This document shows positions 8,234 to 16,522 of a stretch of DNA of 51,712 nt, piece after piece; the first letter of the stretch is position 1, and every line of letters starts with the position of its first letter. The stretch comes from JBGCDD01 sp045105075. Lineage in GTDB: Bacteria; Pseudomonadota; Alphaproteobacteria; Rhodobacterales; Rhodobacteraceae. The notes beneath the pieces are model-generated. The model was not told the DNA's origin. It saw nothing but the letters and a program-made list of their open reading frames with translations, and made no database searches. A program made the position numbers and the translations under genes. Location: NCBI GenBank assembly GCA_045105075.1, contig JBGCDD010000125.1, positions 1 to 51,712 of the forward strand, written 5' to 3'.

Positions 8234-8699
8234 TCGTATCTTCGGCCAAGGCCTGCACCTGATCTTTGGTGCGGGTCTTCACCCAATCCACACCAAACAC
8301 CAGCGCAGCCACCAGAACCAAGTCCAGAATCTGGTGCAAGGCTACGGTGCCCAGCACCATAATCAGTGCCAAAAGCGCACCATAAGGCGCGCTTATCCTC
8401 GCCAGCACGGGCAAAGCCCGGCCCAGGCTTTGCGGCCCACAAAAATGGCACAGCGTCACAATCGGTCGCCACACGAATCGATACACAGCCCAACACGCAA
8501 GCCCCGTCATGATCATCTTCCACAGCGCAATCCATTTCGGGCTGTGCTCCGGCTCCGGCGTCACGCCAGCCCCGGGATCGTCAGAGAAAAACGGCAAAAA
8601 CGTCCACACAATGATCGCAGTCAGTGCAAAGCCGATCACGGCCACACTCAGGGTGCGCAACCGCTCCAGCGCTGTGAAAACCTGATCTGTCTTGTCCAT
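8220..8699 (-). CDS. Small integral membrane protein, unknown function (paralogue 1)
   Basis: About 159 residues from the ATG at 8699; a start at 8720 would add seven residues. Four hydrophobic segments are visible: LSVAVIGFALTAIIVWTFL, IALWKMIMTGLACWAVY, and two in the stretch after ARISAPYG. A conserved pattern WK-x(12)-VYRFVWRP followed by a terminal DWVKTR is shared with the next gene upstream (8737-9180), so the two are probably diverged tandem duplicates. It ends inside the tkt coding sequence (14-base convergent overlap). I recognise no named family. Confidence 0.75.
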   Translation of the reverse strand: MDKTDQVFTALERLRTLSVAVIGFALTAIIVWTFLPFFSDDPGAGVTPEPEHSPKWIALWKMIMTGLACWAVYRFVWRPIVTLCHFCGPQSLGRALPVLARISAPYGALLALIMVLGTVALHQILDLVLVAALVFGVDWVKTRTKDQVQALAEDTISRA

Positions 8700-8736
8700 G
8701 CGCGCCGCATATCCCGGCAATATGGCATCACCGTGA

Positions 8737-9180
8737 CTAGCTTAGGAACGCATGCAATTTGGGCCGCGAGCGCGCCAACAGCCAATCCCACACGTAGACC
8801 ATCGCCAAAAACGTCACCGCTTTGACCAACAGGGACGAGCCAAACGAAAACAGCACCAAGACCGCGCCCAACGCCAAGCCAAATGGCCAAACCAGCCCAA
8901 AAATCCGGACCAGCAAATGGCGGGTTTCGTCCCATCCCCGGACCCGCGCAATCGCCTTGGCCGGGCGCAACCCATAACGCCAAATGCCAAAGCCCAGCAT
9001 CAAAACCCAGGCCAAATGCCACCACGGTGGTTCCTCAAACCCGCTCAGCGCCGCCCGGGTTTGGGCTTCGTTCACCAGGAAAATACCCACAATCCCAACG
9101 CAAAACCCAAACGAAATCGCCACAAACCCATAAAGCCGGCGCGCATGTTTGATCAGTTTCTTAAATGGACGCTGTTTCAT
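8737..9180 (-). CDS. Small integral membrane protein, unknown function (paralogue 2)
   Basis: A 147-residue protein with a basic N-terminus (MKQRPFKKLIKHARRLYG) and four hydrophobic segments, by the positive-inside rule probably with both ends in the cytoplasm. The segment WHLAWVLMLGFGIWRYGLRP and the end VYVWDWLLARSRPK align with WKMIMTGLACWAVYRFVWRP and VFGVDWVKTRTK of the adjacent gene. They are encoded on the same strand 37 bases apart and are likely co-transcribed. No catalytic or transporter motif is visible and no family name comes to mind. Confidence 0.75.
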   Translation of the reverse strand: MKQRPFKKLIKHARRLYGFVAISFGFCVGIVGIFLVNEAQTRAALSGFEEPPWWHLAWVLMLGFGIWRYGLRPAKAIARVRGWDETRHLLVRIFGLVWPFGLALGAVLVLFSFGSSLLVKAVTFLAMVYVWDWLLARSRPKLHAFLS

Positions 9181-9316
9181 TGCCCAAACCCCTTAACACT
9201 TCATTACTCGTCACACGACGACGTCAGAAATAGCCGGAGTTAGGGGCGAAAAAAGGGCACTACAGGCGCAGAGTAACAACAAATTTAGCCACACCGCCAA
9301 GCGCGAATGGCGGGTC

Positions 9317-10291
9317 TCAGTGACCCGCCGCTTCTGTCTTGCCAAAGATGCGCTGCCACACCGGCGTGATCACCTTTTGCGCCACTGGCATAATGGCCAG
9401 GCCCACAACGATGCCAAAGATCCCGTCCATGGTGGCCTTGGAAAACCACTCCACAAATCCCGACGCCGACGGCACCGATTGACCAATCGCCGCAGAAATA
9501 TCGTGGATCACATGCTCAAGCCAGCCAAAGCCCATCTGCTCCAACCCATGCACGATGATCGATCCGCCCACCCACAACATCGCAGCCGTGCCGACAATGG
9601 TGAGCCACTTCAAGAAGCCCGGCATGGCGCGCACGATCAACCGCCCAAAGGCGCGGGTCGGCGCCAAACGGCCTTTGTCGGCCATCAACAGCCCCACATC
9701 ATCGGCCTTCACGATCAACGCCACACTGCCATAAACCGCAATCGTGATGCCAATCGCCACCATCGCCAGTGTCGCCGCTTCAAACCAGATGTTGCTTTCT
9801 GGAATTTCGGCCAGCGCGATGGTCATGATCTCAGCCGACAGAATGAAATCGGTCTTGATCGCGCCGGCGGCCTTTTGCTCCTCAAGATGCGCGTCATCGC
9901 CCGGCACATCCTCGGGCGTGATGTGATGGGTGTCATGGGGCACAAACAGATGGTAAACCTTTTCCGCCCCCTCAAAACACAAATACGCCCCGCCCAGCAT
10001 CAACAAGGGCGCAATCAACCACGGCGCAAAACTCGACAGCAACAACCCCGCCGGCAACAAGAACAACAGCTTGTTCTTGAACGATCCCTTGGCAATGCGC
10101 CAGATGATCGGCAACTCGCGGCTGGCCTCAAAGCCTTGCACATATTTCGGCGTCACAGCAGCGTCATCAATGACTGCCCCTGCCGCCTTGGCCCCCGACT
10201 TTAACGCCTGCGCGGCAATATCATCGACCGAAGCCGCCGCCACTTTGGCAATTCCCGCAACATCATCCAGCAACGCCAGCAAGCCACTCAT
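9317..10291 (-). CDS. DUF808 (YedI-type) membrane protein
   Basis: A 324-residue inner-membrane protein that I recognise as the DUF808/YedI family by its opening MSGLLALLDDVAGIAKVAA, DDIAAQALKSGAKAAGAVIDDAAVTPKYV and KGSFKNKLLFLLPAGLLLS. Several hydrophobic helices follow, and a central hydrophilic loop contains HDTHHITPEDVPG. The molecular function of the family is not established to my knowledge. The ATG at 10291 has cgagaggg upstream. It is divergent from gap, with 184 bases between, and probably monocistronic. Confidence 0.9.
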   Translation of the reverse strand: MSGLLALLDDVAGIAKVAAASVDDIAAQALKSGAKAAGAVIDDAAVTPKYVQGFEASRELPIIWRIAKGSFKNKLLFLLPAGLLLSSFAPWLIAPLLMLGGAYLCFEGAEKVYHLFVPHDTHHITPEDVPGDDAHLEEQKAAGAIKTDFILSAEIMTIALAEIPESNIWFEAATLAMVAIGITIAVYGSVALIVKADDVGLLMADKGRLAPTRAFGRLIVRAMPGFLKWLTIVGTAAMLWVGGSIIVHGLEQMGFGWLEHVIHDISAAIGQSVPSASGFVEWFSKATMDGIFGIVVGLAIMPVAQKVITPVWQRIFGKTEAAGH

Positions 10292-10475
10292 TTCACACCC
10301 TCTCGCAACAATGTTCGTGACGCGACCCTACCGTATCCACGCCGCAGGGCAAGCGTTAGCGCAACCGGCCACAGTTTGCGCTAACACATTCATAAAATGC
10401 GACTTTCTTCTTTAGATGCCGCGCACACATAGCTATATGAGCCTCACAGTATCCCAGTTTTCGGAGTAGCGCGCC

Positions 10476-11480
10476 ATGACCATCACAGTCGGTATCAACG
10501 GATTTGGCCGCATCGGCCGTTGCACCTTGTCCCACATCGCCGCCAGCGGGCGCAACGATATCCGGGTGCTCAAGGCCAACGCCACAGGCCCGATTGAAAG
10601 CGCTGCCCACCTGATGCGCTACGACTCGGTGCACGGCCGTTTTGGCAACGACATCCGCGTCGGCGAACGCACCCTTGATCTGGGCCGCGGCGAGATCGAG
10701 ATGTTCTCGACCTATGACCCCAAAGAACTCGACTGGTCCGGCTGCGACGTGGTGCTGGAATGCACCGGCAACTTCAACGACGGCGAAAAGGCCAAGGTCC
10801 ACCTCGAACAAGGCGCCAAATCGGTGCTGATCTCGGCGCCCGCCAAGAACGTGCAAAAGACCATCGTGTTCGGCGTCAACGATGCCACGCTGACCAAATC
10901 CGACACCATGGTGTCAAACGGGTCGTGCACCACCAACTGCCTGGCCCCCCTGGCCAAAGTGCTCGACGAGGCGATCGGCATCGAACATGGCATCATGACC
11001 ACGATCCACAGCTACACCGGCGACCAGCCCACGCTGGACCGTCGCCACTCCGATCTTTACCGCGCCCGCGCCGCCGCGATGGCGATGATCCCGACCTCCA
11101 CAGGGGCCGCCAAAGCGCTCGGCGAAGTGCTGCCAAACCTCAAGGGCCGCCTTGACGGCTCTGCCATCCGCGTGCCCACCCCAAACGTGTCGGCGGTCGA
11201 TCTGACCTTCCGCGCCAAGCGCGACGTCACCCGTGACGAGGTCAACCAAGCCGTCGCCGATGCGGTCGCCGGCCAAATCGGTCACGTCATGGCCTACGAC
11301 CCCGAACCCAAAGTCTCGGTGGATTTCAATCACACCGAAGAAAGCAGCATCTTCGCCCCCGACCAAACCCGCGTGGTCGATGGCCGTATGGTGCGCGTGC
11401 TGGCCTGGTACGATAACGAATGGGGCTTTTCGGTGCGCATGGCCGACGTCGCCGTGGCGATGGGCCGACTCAACAGCTAG
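10476..11480 (+). CDS. gap: Type I glyceraldehyde-3-phosphate dehydrogenase
   Basis: This 334-residue enzyme interconverts glyceraldehyde-3-phosphate and 1,3-bisphosphoglycerate in glycolysis and gluconeogenesis. Seen directly: Rossmann motif INGFGRIGR, active-site SNGSCTTNCLAP with Cys151 as the nucleophile, the base His178 in TTIHSYTGDQ, and WYDNEWGFSVRM near the C-terminus. After the second strand the sequence is KANATG, with Ala36 where NAD-specific enzymes carry Asp; B. subtilis GapB, which prefers NADP, also has Ala there. Dual or NADP use is therefore possible. The ATG at 10476 has cggag upstream. A small membrane protein follows on the same strand. Confidence 0.96.
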   Translation: MTITVGINGFGRIGRCTLSHIAASGRNDIRVLKANATGPIESAAHLMRYDSVHGRFGNDIRVGERTLDLGRGEIEMFSTYDPKELDWSGCDVVLECTGNFNDGEKAKVHLEQGAKSVLISAPAKNVQKTIVFGVNDATLTKSDTMVSNGSCTTNCLAPLAKVLDEAIGIEHGIMTTIHSYTGDQPTLDRRHSDLYRARAAAMAMIPTSTGAAKALGEVLPNLKGRLDGSAIRVPTPNVSAVDLTFRAKRDVTRDEVNQAVADAVAGQIGHVMAYDPEPKVSVDFNHTEESSIFAPDQTRVVDGRMVRVLAWYDNEWGFSVRMADVAVAMGRLNS

Positions 11481-11508
11481 GCCCAAAGCGCCCTCTTGTG
11501 AACCAAAG

Positions 11509-11532
11509 CCCGGTCAGGCATAGCTGACCGGG
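11509..11532 (+). other. Intercistronic stem-loop after gap
   Basis: The arms cccggtcag and ctgaccggg form a perfect 9-bp stem with a 6-base loop. It lies 28 bases after the gap stop and 22 bases before the next ATG. No U-run follows, so it is more likely an mRNA-stabilising or partial-termination element between gap and the small downstream gene than a full terminator. Confidence 0.55.
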
Positions 11533-11554
11533 TAATCTGTTCAAAGGGCCGTCG

Positions 11555-11698
11555 ATGACCAACAAGATCGCCATCTGGCTTGGCTCGATCCTGATCGTTC
11601 TGGTGCTGATCGACGTGCTCCTCTACGGAACCGAGCACCTCATCTTCCTGGGCAAAAAGTTCTATGAGCTGATCGAATGGATCGCAATCTGGCGCTGA
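11555..11698 (+). CDS. 47-residue membrane microprotein downstream of gap
   Basis: A short reading frame starting MTNKIAIWLGSILIVLVL and ending EWIAIWR, with one clear membrane helix (about residues 5-22) followed by an amphipathic stretch with FLGKKFYELIEW. An aaaggg site precedes the ATG by 7 bases. From memory, similar short proteins with a FLxxKF...W pattern lie directly after gap in other Rhodobacteraceae and are sometimes mislabelled as GAPDH; I cannot check that here. N-terminus probably in the cytoplasm. Role unknown; position suggests co-expression with gap. Confidence 0.72.
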   Translation: MTNKIAIWLGSILIVLVLIDVLLYGTEHLIFLGKKFYELIEWIAIWR

Positions 11699-11812
11699 CC
11701 CGCTGGCAATACCCACCCCTCGCCGCTGCCTGACACGCCCCGGCGCAACCGGGCACGCCCAAAAACATCGCGTGCATGCGCAGCATGCTCCTTTTGGAAA
11801 CAAAAATGCGGT

Positions 11813-12307
11813 TTACTTGCCCAGCCGCGCCATCAGCGCCGCACAGACATCCGGCGTCACAAAGCTTGACACGTCGCCGTCCAGTCGCGCGATCTCTTTG
11901 ACCAGTTTGCTGGCAATCGCCTGATGTTTGGCCTCGGCCATCAGAAACACGGTTTCGATGCTGTTGTCCAACACGCGGTTCATGCCAACCATCTGATATT
12001 CGTACTCAAAATCCGCCACAGCCCGCAGGCCGCGCACAATGATTTGCGCCCCCACATCCCGCGCGCAGTCAATCAGCAGATTCTCAAACGGATGCACCAC
12101 AATCTCGGTGTCCGTCGCCTTGCCCAAGTCCAGACAATCGGCCTCAATCATCGCCACGCGCTCTTCCAACGTGAACAACGGGCCCTTGTCGCGGTTGATC
12201 GCCACGCCAATCACCAGCTTGTCCACCAACGCCGACGCCCGTCGAATGATGTCCAGATGCCCCAAAGTCACGGGATCAAACGTTCCAGGATACAAGCCAA
12301 CACGCAT
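11813..12307 (-). CDS. coaD: Phosphopantetheine adenylyltransferase
   Basis: CoaD transfers AMP from ATP to 4'-phosphopantetheine, the penultimate step of coenzyme A synthesis. The 164-residue protein shows the nucleotidyltransferase opening RVGLYPGTFDPVTLGHLDII with the GH catalytic pair, IIVRGLRAVADFEYEYQM for pantetheine binding, and IASKLVKEIA in the place of the ISSTxVKE motif. The ATG at 12307 is preceded by tgaggagg; a GTG one codon upstream sits too close to that site. It is encoded on its own, downstream of and on the same strand as a CBS-domain gene. Confidence 0.96.
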   Translation of the reverse strand: MRVGLYPGTFDPVTLGHLDIIRRASALVDKLVIGVAINRDKGPLFTLEERVAMIEADCLDLGKATDTEIVVHPFENLLIDCARDVGAQIIVRGLRAVADFEYEYQMVGMNRVLDNSIETVFLMAEAKHQAIASKLVKEIARLDGDVSSFVTPDVCAALMARLGK

Positions 12308-12391
12308 CACGGCCTCCTCACATTGCCAGACGCTGCAGGCAGATCAAACTCCTTGCGCAATTGCAAGAGGTTACACAGCAAAGATCCCGGG

Positions 12392-12829
12392 CTAGTGCCC
12401 CATGATCATGCCTTCCAGCGCTTCTTTTTCCATCGACAACTCGGTCAGTTGCGCCTTGACCACATCGCCCAGCGTGACCAGCCCGGTCATTTTGCCGTCC
12501 TCGACCACCGGCATGTGGCGAAACCGCCCCTCGGTCATCTGGGTCAGCACGTCCTGCGCGCTGGTCTGGCTGGTGCAAGTGACGATTTTGCGCGTCATGT
12601 AATCCGACACCGGCCGGCTCAGACAGCCCGGTCCACTGCGCGCCACTTCGCGCACAATGTCGCGCTCTGACAAAATACCAGCCACGCTGGCACCTCCGTC
12701 ATCTGACACAACCACAGAACCGATCCGGTTGTCGGCCAGCACTTTGGCCGCATCTGCAACCGAAGCCGTGGATTCAACGCTCAAAACACCGGCTTTGGCC
12801 TTGGCTTTCAGGATTTGGTGAACAAGCAT
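12392..12829 (-). CDS. CBS-domain pair protein
   Basis: A 145-residue cytosolic protein made of two CBS domains (about residues 10-60 and 75-130), with typical segments AAKVLADNRIGSVVVSD, GILSERDIVREVA, RFRHMPVVEDGKMTGLVTLG. Stand-alone CBS pairs bind adenine nucleotides such as AMP, ATP or NADH and act as sensors. The start at 12829 has ggaggaccaaaag upstream; the longer frame is unsupported. Partners are not evident from context: coaD lies downstream and a LysR gene upstream on the same strand. Confidence 0.9.
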   Translation of the reverse strand: MLVHQILKAKAKAGVLSVESTASVADAAKVLADNRIGSVVVSDDGGASVAGILSERDIVREVARSGPGCLSRPVSDYMTRKIVTCTSQTSAQDVLTQMTEGRFRHMPVVEDGKMTGLVTLGDVVKAQLTELSMEKEALEGMIMGH

Positions 12830-12891
12830 CTTTTGGTCCTCCTCCAATCGACACGCCCGTCCCAAAAGGGTCGCGCCAATACAACCACAAG

Positions 12892-13782
12892 TCAAGCCAG
12901 CTGTTCGAGCCGCGCCACTTCAGCGCGAATTCCCTCGCTCAGACCGGCGGCAAAACGCGACAGCCGCGCGCTGCGCTGATCACCGGGATGGCGCACCAGA
13001 TAAAAGCTGCGCACCAGACTGATCTGATCCACCAGCACCCGGCGCAATCCCGAATGGCTGGGCAGCGCAAAATCATGGGCCACGCACATCCCCGCCCCCT
13101 GCCCGGCCAGCTTCAGCTGAACCGGCACCGAATTTGACGCCAGCGCCACCCGCTCGACCCCCAGTTCCGCCAAATAATCCAGTTCCGCATCAAAAATCAT
13201 GTCGGGAATATAGCCGATCATTCGGTGCCCGCGCAGATCATCCAGACTGTGCACCCCGCCATGGCGTTGCAAATAGGCCCGCGTGGCCACCAGATGCAGG
13301 TGGTAATCGCTGATCTTTTGCACCAGCAGCTGCCCCGCCGTGGGCGCGCTGACGGTGATCGCCATATCCGCCTCGCGCCGCGACAGGTTCACCACCCGGG
13401 GCAGCGCCACAATCTGAATGTCCAGATCCGGGTTGGCCGCCACCAGCGACGCGCAAACCTGCGGCAACAGGTAATTGGCACAGCCATCTGGCGCACCGAT
13501 GCGGATCTGCCCGGTCAACCGCTCATCTGGCCCGGTGAGGGATTCGCGCCCTGCCCGCATCGCCTGCTCTGCCGCCTCCGAATGCACCAACAACCGCTCG
13601 CCCGCCCCGCTCAGCGCATAGCCCTGCGGCGATTTCACAAACAGCGCCACCTCCAACACCTGCTCCAACCGCGCCACACGCCGCCCGACAGTGGCCGGAT
13701 CCATCCGCAAAACCCGCCCCGCCCCCGACAGGCTTTCTTCGCGCGCCACCGCCAGAAACACCTTCATATCGTCCCACTGCAC
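12892..13782 (-). CDS. LysR-family transcriptional regulator, divergent from mmsA
   Basis: About 296 residues from the GTG at 13782 (product MQWDDMKVFLAVAREES...). The N-terminal winged helix reads LSGAGRVLRMDPATVGRRVARLE, followed by a LysR effector domain with GQIRIGAPDGCANYLLPQV. The frame is open to an ATG at 13836, but family members begin at QWDDMKVF. It is transcribed away from mmsA with about 105 bases between, the usual layout for a LysR protein controlling its neighbour, so a role in valine or methylmalonate-semialdehyde metabolism is likely but inferred. The effector is unknown. Confidence 0.88.
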   Translation of the reverse strand: MQWDDMKVFLAVAREESLSGAGRVLRMDPATVGRRVARLEQVLEVALFVKSPQGYALSGAGERLLVHSEAAEQAMRAGRESLTGPDERLTGQIRIGAPDGCANYLLPQVCASLVAANPDLDIQIVALPRVVNLSRREADMAITVSAPTAGQLLVQKISDYHLHLVATRAYLQRHGGVHSLDDLRGHRMIGYIPDMIFDAELDYLAELGVERVALASNSVPVQLKLAGQGAGMCVAHDFALPSHSGLRRVLVDQISLVRSFYLVRHPGDQRSARLSRFAAGLSEGIRAEVARLEQLA

Positions 13783-13886
13783 CGCGATCCCCTTTGCAAA
13801 AACGCAAATCCTTTTTGAAATCTTGCCTCTGTTCATTGGGTTTGTGCAAGCCTATCGTGCCGCCAACCCTTCAGGAGGAGACCACA

Positions 13887-15386
13887 ATGCAAGACCTCAC
13901 ACACTACATCAACGGCGCCCACGTGGCCGGCACGTCCGGGCGTTTCGCCGATGTGATGAACCCCGCCACTGGCGAAGTGCAGGCCCGCGTGCCTCTGGCC
14001 AACAGCGCCGAGATGGATCAGGCCGTGGCCTTTGCCGCCGCCGCCCAGCCCGCATGGGCCGCCACCAACCCCCAGCGCCGCGCCCGCGTGTTGATGAAAT
14101 TCGTCGACCTGCTGAACCGCGACATGGACAAACTGGCCGAAGCCCTGTCACGCGAGCACGGCAAAACCCTGCCCGATGCCGCCGGTGACGTGCAGCGCGG
14201 CCTTGAAGTGGTCGAATACTGCATCGGCGCGCCGCAGATGCTGAAAGGCGAATACACCGACAGCGCGGGCCCCGGCATCGACATGTATTCCATGCGCCAG
14301 GCCCTTGGTGTGACCGCTGGCATCACCCCGTTCAACTTCCCCGCGATGATCCCGATGTGGATGTTCGCCCCCGCCATCGCTTGCGGCAACGCCTTCATCC
14401 TGAAACCGTCCGAGCGTGACCCCTCGGTGCCTTTGATGCTGGCCGAACTGATGGAAGAAGCCGGCCTGCCCAAAGGCATCCTGCAGGTCGTCAACGGTGA
14501 CAAGGAAGCGGTCGACGCGATCCTGCACCACGACGTGATCCAGTCGATCGGCTTTGTCGGCTCGACCCCGATTGCCGAATACATCTATGCCACCGGCTGC
14601 GCCAACGGCAAACGCGTGCAGTGTTTCGGCGGCGCGAAAAACCACATGATCATCATGCCCGACGCCGATATGGATCAGGCCGCCGACGCGCTGATCGGAG
14701 CCGGGTACGGCGCGGCAGGCGAACGCTGCATGGCGATTTCCGTGGCCGTGCCCGTGGGCGATGACACCGCAGACCGGCTGATCGAAAAGCTGGTGCCCCG
14801 GATTGAGAGCCTGAAAGTCGGCCCCTACACTGCCGGCAACGAGGTTGACTACGGCCCCGTGGTCACCGCCGCCGCCAAGGCCAACATCGAACGTCTGGTG
14901 CAAACCGGCATCGATCAGGGCGCCGAACTGGTCGTCGACGGGCGCGATTTCAAACTGCAGGGCTATGAAGACGGCTATTTCGTCGGCCCGCACCTGTTTG
15001 ACCGCGCCACCAAAGACATGGACATCTACACTCAGGAAATCTTTGGCCCGGTGCTGACTTGCGTACGTGCGCAAGACTACGAAGAGGCGATTGGCCTGGC
15101 GATGGACCACGAATATGGCAACGGCACCGCCATCTTCACCCGTGACGGCGACGCCGCACGCGATTTCGCCAACCGCATCAACATCGGCATGGTCGGCATC
15201 AACGTGCCGATCCCGGTGCCGCTGGCCTATCACACCTTCGGCGGTTGGAAGAAATCCGTGTTCGGAGACCTGAACCAGCACGGCCCTGACGCGTTCAAAT
15301 TCTACACCCGCACCAAAACCGTGACAGCCCGTTGGCCCAGCGGCATCAAAGAAGGCGGCGAATTCTCTATCCCCGTGATGGAATAA
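13887..15386 (+). CDS. mmsA: Methylmalonate-semialdehyde dehydrogenase (CoA-acylating)
   Basis: MmsA oxidises methylmalonate semialdehyde to propionyl-CoA (and malonate semialdehyde to acetyl-CoA), the end of valine and myo-inositol breakdown. The 499-residue protein has the aldehyde-dehydrogenase cofactor stretch ITPFNFPAMIPMWMFAPA and the nucleophile Cys281 in AGERCMAIS, without the general-base Glu that hydrolytic ALDHs use, as expected for a CoA-acylating enzyme. The ATG at 13887 follows aggaggag; the frame is open 31 codons further upstream but overlaps the regulator promoter. Other valine genes follow at 17406-20464 after two intruding opposite-strand genes. Confidence 0.96.
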   Translation: MQDLTHYINGAHVAGTSGRFADVMNPATGEVQARVPLANSAEMDQAVAFAAAAQPAWAATNPQRRARVLMKFVDLLNRDMDKLAEALSREHGKTLPDAAGDVQRGLEVVEYCIGAPQMLKGEYTDSAGPGIDMYSMRQALGVTAGITPFNFPAMIPMWMFAPAIACGNAFILKPSERDPSVPLMLAELMEEAGLPKGILQVVNGDKEAVDAILHHDVIQSIGFVGSTPIAEYIYATGCANGKRVQCFGGAKNHMIIMPDADMDQAADALIGAGYGAAGERCMAISVAVPVGDDTADRLIEKLVPRIESLKVGPYTAGNEVDYGPVVTAAAKANIERLVQTGIDQGAELVVDGRDFKLQGYEDGYFVGPHLFDRATKDMDIYTQEIFGPVLTCVRAQDYEEAIGLAMDHEYGNGTAIFTRDGDAARDFANRINIGMVGINVPIPVPLAYHTFGGWKKSVFGDLNQHGPDAFKFYTRTKTVTARWPSGIKEGGEFSIPVME

Positions 15387-15390
15387 ACAA

Positions 15391-15425
15391 AAAAAGGGCG
15401 GCCCCTGAACCGGGCCGCCCTTTTT
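15391..15425. terminator. Bidirectional intrinsic terminator between mmsA and a VPLPA-CTERM gene
   Basis: A perfect 9-bp stem gggcggccc / gggccgccc with a 7-base loop, flanked by AAAAA on the left and TTTTT on the right. It can stop mmsA transcription rightward and that of the convergent gene leftward. Confidence 0.9.
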
Positions 15426-15445
15426 CGATTTCTACGTCAGAAAGT

Positions 15446-16111
15446 TCAGCTCTTTTTGCGCCGCAGGGCCGCAAATGCGCCAAGCCCTCCCAGCAACAAC
15501 AGCCCACCCGCAGGCAACGGCACCGCAGCCGGCGCCGGCGATTGGAACGACACCCGCAGGTTGCGAATGCGCAATTGCGAGCCAAAGTTCTGCGCGCCAA
15601 TCCCGATGGTCGAGCCCACCAACCGCTGGTTTTGGGTCAACCGGGTCTTGCCATAGTCACGCTTGGATCCGTCAAATGTGCCGTCGGTCGAATACCACTC
15701 GGCAATGTTAACGCCATCCACAAAGCTTTTCAGCTGCTCCGCGTTATAGGTCGCCAGCTGGAATTTGTCGTTGCTGTCAAAATACGAAAACCGGATCCGC
15801 TCGATTTTGACCTCACGGGCAAACTGAAACAGGATCATTTCGCCGCGATCACGACCGCTTTGACGATCCGCAATTGAATCGACCCCAAGCCCGTGATTGT
15901 GCCCGATCACCGTGCCGGTTCCGTCCAGCACACCGTTTGAATGGGTAAACCCAGCGACCATAACACCGCCAACTTCGCCACCGCCAACTTGCAAACTGTC
16001 GGCCTGCATACGCTGACCGGTCAGGTCGATGGTTTGATACAAAGTGCTCGCTGCCACCATTCCGGCTGACATCACGCCAATCGAGACCGCCGTAAAAAGC
16101 GTCTTCAACAT
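15446..16111 (-). CDS. VPLPA-CTERM sorted exported protein (1)
   Basis: About 221 residues with an N-terminal signal (MLKTLFTAVSIGVMSAGMVAAS, cleavage probably after VAA). At the C-terminus it carries a sorting signal VPLPAGGLLLLGGLGAFAA followed by LRRKKS: motif, hydrophobic helix, basic tail. This is the VPLPA-CTERM class of Rhodobacterales, recognised by a dedicated exosortase (XrtD type). The body (residues 25-190) has no domain I can name; FSYFDSNDKFQLATYN resembles beta-sandwich surface modules. The ATG at 16111 follows aaggaa; a GTG at 16126 is less likely. It stands alone, between mmsA and another such gene. Confidence 0.88.
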   Translation of the reverse strand: MLKTLFTAVSIGVMSAGMVAASTLYQTIDLTGQRMQADSLQVGGGEVGGVMVAGFTHSNGVLDGTGTVIGHNHGLGVDSIADRQSGRDRGEMILFQFAREVKIERIRFSYFDSNDKFQLATYNAEQLKSFVDGVNIAEWYSTDGTFDGSKRDYGKTRLTQNQRLVGSTIGIGAQNFGSQLRIRNLRVSFQSPAPAAVPLPAGGLLLLGGLGAFAALRRKKS

Positions 16112-16522
16112 GGTTTTTTCCTTCACCGCTTACTTGCTCGACAGGCACCCGTGTAAAAAAACCAGGACCGAATTTATTGGTTAATTGTTGCTAACAGGAA
16201 ACAGTCCCTGCCTCAATTCCGCCATAGTCCTGAAATTTTGCCCATTGTTGACGTCTGAACCACAATTCTGGATATGCTCAGGAATAAACCGTTGTTTGTT
16301 CAACAATTATGACGGTTTTCCGCCGATGCACCCGCAGCATTCCCAAATCCAACGACTGCTTTCGGTGATTCGCCCTCTCAAAGACCATTGCAATTTCCCC
16401 GCCAAAAGGGACCAAAACAGCGACCGATTCGCCACAATCGGATTAAAAGCAACGTCCGGGCAAAAGAAAAACGGCCCCCCGAAGGAAGCCGTTTTGTCCG
16501 TTCATTCAAATGGTGGCTGGCG
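16112..16522. other. Intergenic region with an extended stem-loop (16286-16318)
   Basis: No gene is supported in these 411 bases; a 113-codon frame on the plus strand has no ribosome site. The right end holds the terminator of the next minus-strand gene. In the middle, aaaccgt (16286-16292) pairs with acggttt (16312-16318), and inside this ttgtt-c-aacaa forms a second stem. A T-run follows on the plus strand. This may be an operator or a terminator-like hairpin; the left part should contain the promoter of the minus-strand gene. Confidence 0.4.
16467..16496 (-). terminator. Intrinsic terminator of the second VPLPA-CTERM gene
   Basis: On the minus strand the stem aaaacggc / gccgtttt is followed by a T-rich tract (tttttctttt), 26 bases after the stop codon at 16523. 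The loop is 12 bases. Confidence 0.85.

Noticed and set aside
13794..13886. Extended N-terminus of MmsA
   Set aside because: The extra 31 residues (Cys-rich) are not family-like and cover the regulator-mmsA promoter region; the ATG at 13887 has an aggaggag site.
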